A program made the translations under genes and the position numbers. Of a stretch of 64,000 nt of DNA, positions 57,191 through 64,000 are shown in pieces (within the stretch, counting starts at the first letter, position 1; each line of letters begins with the position of its first letter). The notes below the pieces were generated by a model. It was not told where the DNA came from. It saw nothing but the letters and a program-made list of their open reading frames with translations, and did no database searches. Origin of the DNA: Boesenbergia rotunda (Eukaryota > Streptophyta > Magnoliopsida > Zingiberales > Zingiberaceae); assembly GCA_024364735.1 (NCBI GenBank), contig JAGFNQ010000283.1:24774-88773 (forward strand). Direction: 5' to 3'.

Positions 57191-57895
57191 TCAATGAAGT
57201 AGAGGGGCTGCCATCAGGCCCATAACAAAGTACATCATGGCAGTCACTGCCGCTCCCTCGTTCATCCCTCCCTGACCTACCTCAGGATCTTCCACTGTCT
57301 CCATCGGATCCTCTTCCCCTAGCTCGGGAATCTCCTCAGCCACCTCAGGATCTTCTCCAAACATCCCGGGGTCTTCCTCCCACATCTCGAGCATCTCGGG
57401 GTCCTGTCCGAACACCTCGAGATCGTCCTCGCTCATCGGGTCCTCCTCGAACATCTCCAGCATCTCGGGGTCCTCCGTGAATGGCTCGGGGTCCTCCGCG
57501 TACATCTCAGGATCCTCTTCGTGGTCCTCCGCTAATGGCTCGGGATCCTCTTCGTACATCTCCGGATCTTCTTCCGAGTCCCCCAGGTCCTCCGGGAACT
57601 CATGTCGGAGAAGCTATCTACATAATTCCGTATAGCAGATACGGCATCCGTGCTGCCCTCAAATCTGATGAGCCACCACTCTCGCCCGGTTGGGCAATGA
57701 ACGAAGTAGAGCCCCGATCCGATGATCATCCACAACTGGAAATCCCTCCTGCTCCAATTTCCAGAACAGCCGGTCCAATTTCCCAATATTGCCCTGGACT
57801 CCAAGGACCGGGCTATACTTCACCTCCCCTATCTGCTCCAGCAACTCCCCACTCCGCCCCTGATAACCACTCCTGGTGCCAATCTCGTGCGCCAT
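57191..57895 (-). pseudogene. Acidic EDPE-repeat ORF of unknown origin in K-right
   Basis: Starts at ATG 57895 right after a splice-acceptor-like TTCCAATTCCAG. The first part reads MAHEIGTRSGYQGRSGELLE, then KLDRLFWKLEQEGFPVVDDH and ALLRSLPN; a frameshift near 57690 and another near 57590 lead to an acidic tail of more than ten EDPE-type repeats (EDPEMYEEDPEPL, FTEDPEMLEMFEEDP) ending ...MMYFVMGLMAAPLLH before a stop near 57191. It does not resemble gypsy J gag, which occupies this position in J. It could be a captured host gene or a lineage-specific retroelement ORF. Not recognised. The short hydrophobic end is noted but too short to call a membrane anchor. Confidence 0.45.
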
Positions 57896-57930
57896 CTGGA
57901 ATTGGAAAAACACAGTCGGTACGGAACTGA

Positions 57931-58265
57931 TAAAAAAAAACTAGTACAAAACTAGTTTCTCTTTTTTTTTCAATTCACAAATAATACAGAGAGAAGCACG
58001 CAAGATATCACTCCTATAAGTTCCTATTTATACATATTCCTACCCCTATATTATTCTAAATATCTAATTCCTAAAATAAGATAAAGCATCATTAGTCGTT
58101 ACTTATCGTAACGTACTTTTCATCATCAATACCGTTCATACTTGCATATTCTATAGTCATAGGTATCATCATTCTAGAACCATAATAGAACATAAAATAC
58201 ACTTAAAGGTACTTACTTGGAAGCTGCAGGAGAGGGCTTGATGTGTGTGTAGTGAGATGATAACG
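57931..58265 (-). other. Leader of K-right
   Basis: Matches the leader of J after the primer site (ATCTCACTACACACAC) and keeps the GTAAGT donor (CCAAGTAAGTACC near 58220); the acceptor before 57895 would give an intron of about 320 bp. No coding signal. Confidence 0.55.
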
Positions 58266-58277
58266 GCTCTGATACCA
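58266..58277 (-). other. Primer binding site of K-right
   Basis: TGGTATCAGAGC on the minus strand, three bases inside the LTR; tRNA-Met type. It shows that 58281-62087 is a 5' LTR. Confidence 0.9.
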
Positions 58278-58280
58278 ACC

Positions 58281-61200
58281 TGTAACGCCCACTTTTTTTT
58301 TTCCCTAAAGCGGCGTTACGTTGACATACTTAAGGCATGTAACATCATACTGCAGCGGAATAACTTAAACCTTACATATACATGCCCCTACTACCATCCC
58401 TAATATAATGACATGGAACTTAACATATGAACGTCATGCTTAACATCATATCATAACATGCTAAGGTTCATATCATATCATACTTGACATCTTATTATAA
58501 AGTTCCATAAGTCACTATTCGAGCATATAGGTAGCAAAAATAAAGTTCTTAGCATAAACGGTTAACACATTCGATTTCATGGGCCAAGTCACCATCACAC
58601 ACATATTTCAGGCCCTCCTGCTGCTTCCTCGTTATCCCCTTGCATGATCTGCGGTATAAGGAAAGAAGACTATAAGCACACAGGCTTAGTAAGACTCTTT
58701 CCTACTCACTAAAACATTCGTCATTTCATAATAAGCACATAAAACATCATCATATTTACCATACCCTTGACATGGCATGATCATAAACATAAGTGAACAT
58801 TCGTAGCATAGCATGAGACATGGCATGAACATAATCATACTAACATTCTAAGCATAGCATGAAACATGGCATAACATAACATAATAATCTTCCCTAGCAT
58901 GGCATAAGACATAGTATAAGCTTAAACGTAGTAGCATGGCATAATACATGGCATAGCATAACATAACAAAAATCAACCTATATGGCATAAACATAGACAT
59001 ATCTTCTATCCTATCATATGAACATCTTCTTAACATAATCCTGACATAGATCATTCATGCATATCTTTTATCGTAAAGCATAAGTATAAGACATCATTAT
59101 CGTAACATAATGCATATCATGTATGAATGCATGGGTGGAATGCATTTACATAAAGATGCTTAACTTTTAAAACATACTTTGAAAAATGCTTAAACATCAT
59201 CATCATAACATTTGGGGTCCCCGGCTTGTACCACATACATACATCATAGCGCGCATCCCTAGTAAATCCGAGGTAGCTAGCCCCGACCTACTAGGGTAAG
59301 GACAGCATAATTGGTAGTCCCCGAACCGAGGCGCTTCTTAAGGAGCTCATCGCTGTTGCACAGCTCCGGTAGTGCCAGAACCGTGGACAGCTTTGGTAGT
59401 CCATAACCGGGGCGTTCTTAAGGTGCCCATCCCTTGGACCCATACTTCGGTCCGGTACAAGCCCATACATAAAGTAAAATACTTTTCATGCTTCATCATT
59501 CATAAGACCTTCATGGCATACTCATCATAGCATAACTTGTTACGGCTAAGCCCGTCTACCGGCCCATTTACCGGTCCACTCGACCGTCGTACCGTCGACC
59601 GTTGACCGTGCCATTTAGCATATTTATGCCTTAAATACATAAGCATCATCTTTCATTCATCATACTTGTCATTCATCATACTTGTCATTCATCATTCTCA
59701 TTCTTAGACATGGCATATGTACACATCATTCATACAGCATGACATACATTAGTATTATCCTAAAACATGGCATGTCATTCCTAAACATGGCATATCATGC
59801 ATAACCATGACATATCATTCATAAACATGACATATCATTCATAACATGGCATATCATTCATAAACATGGCATATCATGTATAACCATGGCATATAATTCA
59901 TAAACATGGCATATCATGCATAACCATGGCATATCATTCATAAACATGGCATATCATTCGTAAACATGGCATATCATTCATAACATGGCATATCATTCAT
60001 AAACATAAATCGCATCGTACCATAGGGCCATTGGGACCCTTACTTGAAATAAATCTTAACTTTTATCCTATTAACCCTTATTGGCCGAAACTTGTGGAGT
60101 CCCAAGGCCATGTGAAAATTCACATAATCACCATCCTTCATCCTTATATCATGGCAACACATAAACATATGCTTGAAGTTAAAGACTCAACCCTAACCCT
60201 TGGGTCCTTGGGGTTGGCCGAACCATATGGGCCTCTAGGGTGCTCCAAAAATTCCCAAAATTTATACTTAACTTCTAAACATCATAAGGGAACATTAAAT
60301 AACATTATCATGATTTTTAGCATAATTATTGACCTTTAAAACATGATGGTCGAAACCCTTAAACTCAGGGTCCTCAGTTTTTGTTTCTTTCATGTTGGCC
60401 GAAACCCTGGGGTGTCCTAGGGTACTCCAAAAATTCCCAAAAATTATACTTAATCTCTACACATCATAAGGGAACATAAAATAACATTATCATGATTTTT
60501 AACATATTTATAGACATTTAAATCATGGTGGCCGAAACCCATAAACATAGGGACCTTGGTTTTGTCCTTTTCATGTTGGCCGAAACCCTAGAGTGTCCTA
60601 GGGTACTCCAAAAATTCCCAAAAATTATACTTAACTTATAAACATCATAAGGGAACATAAAATAACATTATCATGATTTTTAACATATTTATAGACATTT
60701 AAATCATGGTGGCCGAAACCCATAAACATAGGGACCTTGTTTTTGTCCCTTTCATGTTGGCCGAAACCCTAGAGTGTCCTAGGGTACTCCAAAAATTCCC
60801 AAAAATTATACTTAACTTCTAAACATCATAAGGGAACATCAAATAACATTATCATGATTTTTAACATATTTATAGAAATTTAAATCATGGTGGACGAAAC
60901 CCATAAACATAGGGACCTTGGTTTTGTCCCTTTCATGTTGGCCGAAACCCTAGAGTGTCCTAGGGTACTCCAAAAATTCCCAAAAATTATACTTAACTTC
61001 TATACATCATAAGGGAACATTAAATAATATTATCATGATTTTTATCATAATTATTGACCTTTAAAACATGATGGCCGAAACCCTTAACCTCAGGGTCCTC
61101 AGTTTTCTGTTTCTTTCCAACATCAAATCCAAAAACTAACCCATACATCATGCTAAAAATCATGGAAATCATAGGTAACTATTATACCACAGGTGAGGGA

Positions 61201-62087
61201 GTCTTACCTTAGATTTCTTGATTTTTTTTCGAACCTTGAAAGAGGAGAAGGAAGAGGACTTGGTATCTCTTGACCACAACTAGTCCTTGTCACCTTGTAG
61301 GAACTTTAGATCTTGAGAGATGAGACCTCTTGTGAAGTTTTCCCCAAGGAATTCCTCCCTTTGGTGCTCGGCAAGAATGAGGAATGAAGAGGAGAGGAAA
61401 TGCAATTGATTGAGAGAAGAAGTAACTCCCAAAACTCCTCTCATTATAACCCATCAAGGAGGCAAATGAAGAGCCTCTCCATGACCCTTCACCTCCTTTT
61501 ACCTCTTAACCAACCTCCACTTCAATTACTCATAAGAATTCCTTGCTAGGTGAGTTGGTTAAAGCATTCTTGGTTGTACAAGAGGTCCAACGTTCAATCC
61601 TTAGCTCATGCACATTTATTTTTATTTCGATTTTCATTTCATTTATTTTATTACTTTATTTTCTTAAATTTTAAAAATCCCCCCTAAAATTACCCATAAT
61701 TGTACTAATATTCCTAAATAAAATTCTTTTATATTTATATTAATTTTACCTAATTAATACCCATTTTTGGGCCCATTTAAAGCCCATTAATACCAAATTC
61801 CTCAATTTAGATGGGAACGTTAGGCTAATACTTTCCCATAATCATGTTAATGTGCCCAAATAAATTCCTATTTATATTTATACCAATTTTTCCTAAAAAT
61901 CCACCTATAATCATAGTACTAGGAAGCCCATATAAGGCCCATTAGCACTTGGTTTCCTCAATTTAAACGAGAAAACATGGATTTCCTAGGCCAATGTTCG
62001 TATTAATGCCTCTAGGTCCTTCGGAAAATTATCTAGACATGCTCAATATTTTCAGAAAATATTAAGAGAATTTTCCGGGTCGTTACA
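58281..62087 (-). repeat. K-right 5' LTR (3807 bp)
   Basis: Minus strand starts TGTAACGACCCGG at 62087 and ends GTGGGCGTTACA at 58281. Close to K-left LTR with scattered differences and a 23-bp-scale indel near 58460. Holds the 181-bp array (60215-61080), the minisatellite (59690-60010), TATA-like TTATAATG (61442-61449, minus) and the tRNA-like sequence. Confidence 0.92.
61552..61622 (+). other. tRNA-like sequence antisense in K-right LTR U3
   Basis: Second copy of the A-box/B-box sequence at 55505-55575, with a changed T stem (CCAACGTTCAATCCTTAG), so pairing is weaker here. Confidence 0.35.
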
Positions 62088-62367
62088 GGAATGTCCAAGT
62101 ATGATCATGGAGCCATATACACATATACTATGCAATGATTTTCCCCATACTTGGTCACCACCGTGATTATTATCTCATCAACTCAATTTCTCAAGGGATG
62201 CATTAACATTTTGAGAAATTTAGTTGATCCTAACATCTCACACCATATCTAGCAAACAAAAATGTTTTGGTAAACCTTATAGTTTGTGTGAGATGTCCCC
62301 AAAATTACCCAAATTGTTACCCAACAATTTCGAAATAATTATGAAGGGTTTTGAATGCAATTCAACC
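62088..62367 (-). other. Post-pol spacer of SIRE-I
   Basis: Homologous to 20103-20385 of SIRE-A; no coding signal. Confidence 0.75.
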
Positions 62368-64000
62368 CTAAGAAGCACGACACATTCCCAATTCCCGTCT
62401 TAGGAAACTAAATAAAATGTCGGCTAGGTTTGATTTGGACTCTACATGAGAGAGTACAATATCTCCCCTAGCTACATGATCCCTAATGAAGTGGTGACGC
62501 ACCTCAATATGTTTGGTCCTAGAATGATGGACTGAATTCTTGGTTAAGTTAATTGTGCTAATGTTATCACATAACACTTGCATACCCTTGTAACTCAATC
62601 CATAGTCCTCTAAAGTATGCATCATCCACAACAATTGAGATACACTCTCTCCCATGGCGATATATTCTGCCTCAGTAGTGGAGAGAGCAACACAATGTTG
62701 CTTCCGACTTGACCAACTTACCAAGGACGAACCTAAGAATTGGCAACCCCCACTTGTGCTTTTCCGGTCCAACTTACATCCAGCGTAGTCAGAATCCGTA
62801 TAGCCAATTAAATCAAAAGATTCGGTACGGGGGTACCATAGACCTACACCAATTGTGCCCTTGAGATATCTCAAAATTCGCTTAACAGCAATTAGGTGAG
62901 ATTCCTTGGCACAAACTTGATATCTAGCGCACATACCTACAGCAAATAGAATGTCTGGTCGGCTGGCTGTGAGGTATAGCAAACTACCTATCATGCTTCG
63001 ATATTGACTTAGATCAACGGGTTTACCACTCTCATTATTGTCTAATCTTGGGTTTGTAGCCATAGGAGTGGTTACCTCTTTTGAATCATTCATGTTGAAT
63101 TTACGAAGCATTTCTTGTGTATACTTTGATTGGTGCACATGGATACCATCGCGAGTTTGCTTGATTTCAAGTCCAAGGAAGAAGGCCAACTCTCCCACTA
63201 GACTCATTTCAAACTCACTCTTCATGTGTCCAATGAACTCATTTAAATAGCCCTTATTATTTGAGCCACAAATTATGTCATCGACATATAATTGGGCTAA
63301 AAAATGTTGTCACCATCACTCCGTAGAAATAGTGTAGGGTCTATTTGGCCTCTAACAAAGCCCTTCTCAATCAAGAATGTCGACAACCGCTCATACCAAG
63401 CTCGGGGTGCTTGTTTAAGGTCATAAAGTGCCTTTTTGAGCATGGACACGTGGTTTGAAAATTCGGTACTCTCAAACCCCAGAGGTTGTTCGACGTAGAC
63501 CTCTTCTCTAATCAAACCATTTAGAAAGGCCGATTTGACATCCATTTGGTATAATTTGAAGCCACGATGTGCTGCAAATGCAAGCATCAATCGGATGGAT
63601 TCTAATCGTGCCACGGGAGCATAAGTCTCATCATAATCAAGGCCTTCAACTTGACTGTAGCCCTTGGCTACCAGGCGTGCCTTGTTTCTAATGATTTCTC
63701 CCTTATGGTTTAATTTGTTTTTGAAGACCCATTTGGTTCCAATAATGGTGGTCTTCTTGGGTCTAGGGACTAAGTCCCAAACTTGACTCCTCTCAAATTG
63801 ACCTAGTTCATCTTGCATTGCAATGATCTAATCGGGATCACTTAATGCTTCATCAATTTTCCTAGGTTCAATTTCGAAAATTAGGGCAACTTCATTAGCT
63901 TCATTCCGGAAGAATGATCTAGTCCTAACCCCATGATGGATGTCTCCAACAATTTGGTCTTGGGGATGACTAGAGGCTAATCTAGTTTGCCTAGGAGTTG
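62368..64000 (-). pseudogene. SIRE-I pol: RT and RNase H
   Basis: From the window end leftward: pre-RT linker (RTRSFFRNEANEVALIF), a TAG near 63828, then RT (ERSQVWDLVPRPKK, ARLVAKGYSQVEGLDYDET, QMDVKSAFLNGL) to a frameshift at about 63297 right at the YVDD motif, then the rest of RT (FEMSLVGELAFFLGLEIKQ) and RNase H (YTDSDYAGC, STTEAEYIAMG, CDNISTINL) ending LGMCRAS. Compared with SIRE-A it lacks about eight residues just after LADI, an in-frame deletion near the C-terminus. It keeps the Gln codon that is TAA in SIRE-A. Broken but the best RNase H of the Sirevirus copies. Confidence 0.9.

Larger units (their letters stand above)
56298..62087 (-). mobile_element. K-right: 5' part of a deleted gypsy element
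   Basis: 5' LTR 62087-58281, primer site, leader, an unusual acidic ORF, a short pol linker and the integrase core. Gag, protease, RT and RNase H are absent between leader and linker. Outer flank is SIRE-I, where the expected target duplication is ATTCC (minus strand); K-left has TATGC. Confidence 0.85.
62088..64000 (-). mobile_element. SIRE-I: Sirevirus element, 3' part, continues off window
   Basis: Minus-strand copy of the SIRE-A family: integrase/RT linker, RT, RNase H and the post-pol spacer. K-right is inserted in the spacer at 62087/62088; SIRE-A keeps the empty site (near 20370-20385). Confidence 0.88.

Noticed and set aside
1..64000. Intact host protein-coding gene
   Set aside because: All recognisable coding belongs to transposable elements, apart from the captured ATPase and NAC fragments, which are truncated.

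Overview
The window is intergenic DNA from a flowering plant with a large, repeat-rich genome. I find no intact host gene, rRNA gene or functional tRNA gene. Almost every base belongs to nested, decayed LTR retrotransposons, plus one CACTA DNA transposon. A plant source is supported by a NAC-domain fragment (NAC proteins are plant-specific), tRNA-Met-type primer sites, Sirevirus/Maximus-type Ty1-copia, Tat-type and chromodomain Ty3-gypsy elements, and a CACTA element with 3-bp target duplications. Species and clade cannot be fixed from sequence alone. Element names below are local labels.

Layout, left half. Copia-1 (+) fills 1-11915 (its 5' LTR lies off the window) and is split by a CACTA transposon at 2774-7627 that carries fragments of a plant AAA+ ATPase gene and a NAC gene. 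Then come a Sirevirus-like gag remnant L (11916-12691), an LTR fragment H (12692-13064), Sirevirus SIRE-A (+, 13065-21670, cut before its end), a truncated LTR B (-, 21671 to about 23640), a Tat-type gypsy relic T (about 23641-25890) followed by an 11-copy array of about 114 bp (25967-27126), and a single N at 27127.

Right half. An LTR fragment E (+, 27128-27928) precedes C (-, 27929-33792), a gag-only Sirevirus relative with a separate 3' ORF. C sits in the related element D (+, 33793-36221). Fragment F (-, 36222-36830) is followed by SIRE-G (+, 36831-41500), which is cut by gypsy J (+, 41501-47873), which is cut by Copia-2 (-, 47874-52247), which is cut by gypsy K-left (-, from 52248). K-left meets K-right across 25 N (56273-56297). 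K-right ends at 62087 inside SIRE-I (-, to the window end). K-left and K-right have unrelated flanks, so they come from two insertions.

How the parts relate. The elements once encoded gag, protease, integrase, RT and RNase H, but all copies carry stops, frameshifts or nested insertions. The most interesting structure is non-coding. Each LTR family carries its own cluster of short dyad-symmetric sites: GATCGGTC-N4-GACCGATC in SIRE-A/B/G, CAGTCGACTG in C/D, GGCGCC-like in E, GGCCGGCC in Copia-1/2. In SIRE-A and in C the same family-specific dyad recurs inside the element, just upstream of a separate 3' ORF that appears to start with a short exon and an intron. This suggests a second, internal promoter that copies the LTR control region. 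Several LTR arrays are hairpins whose arms differ between copies but mostly remain complementary.
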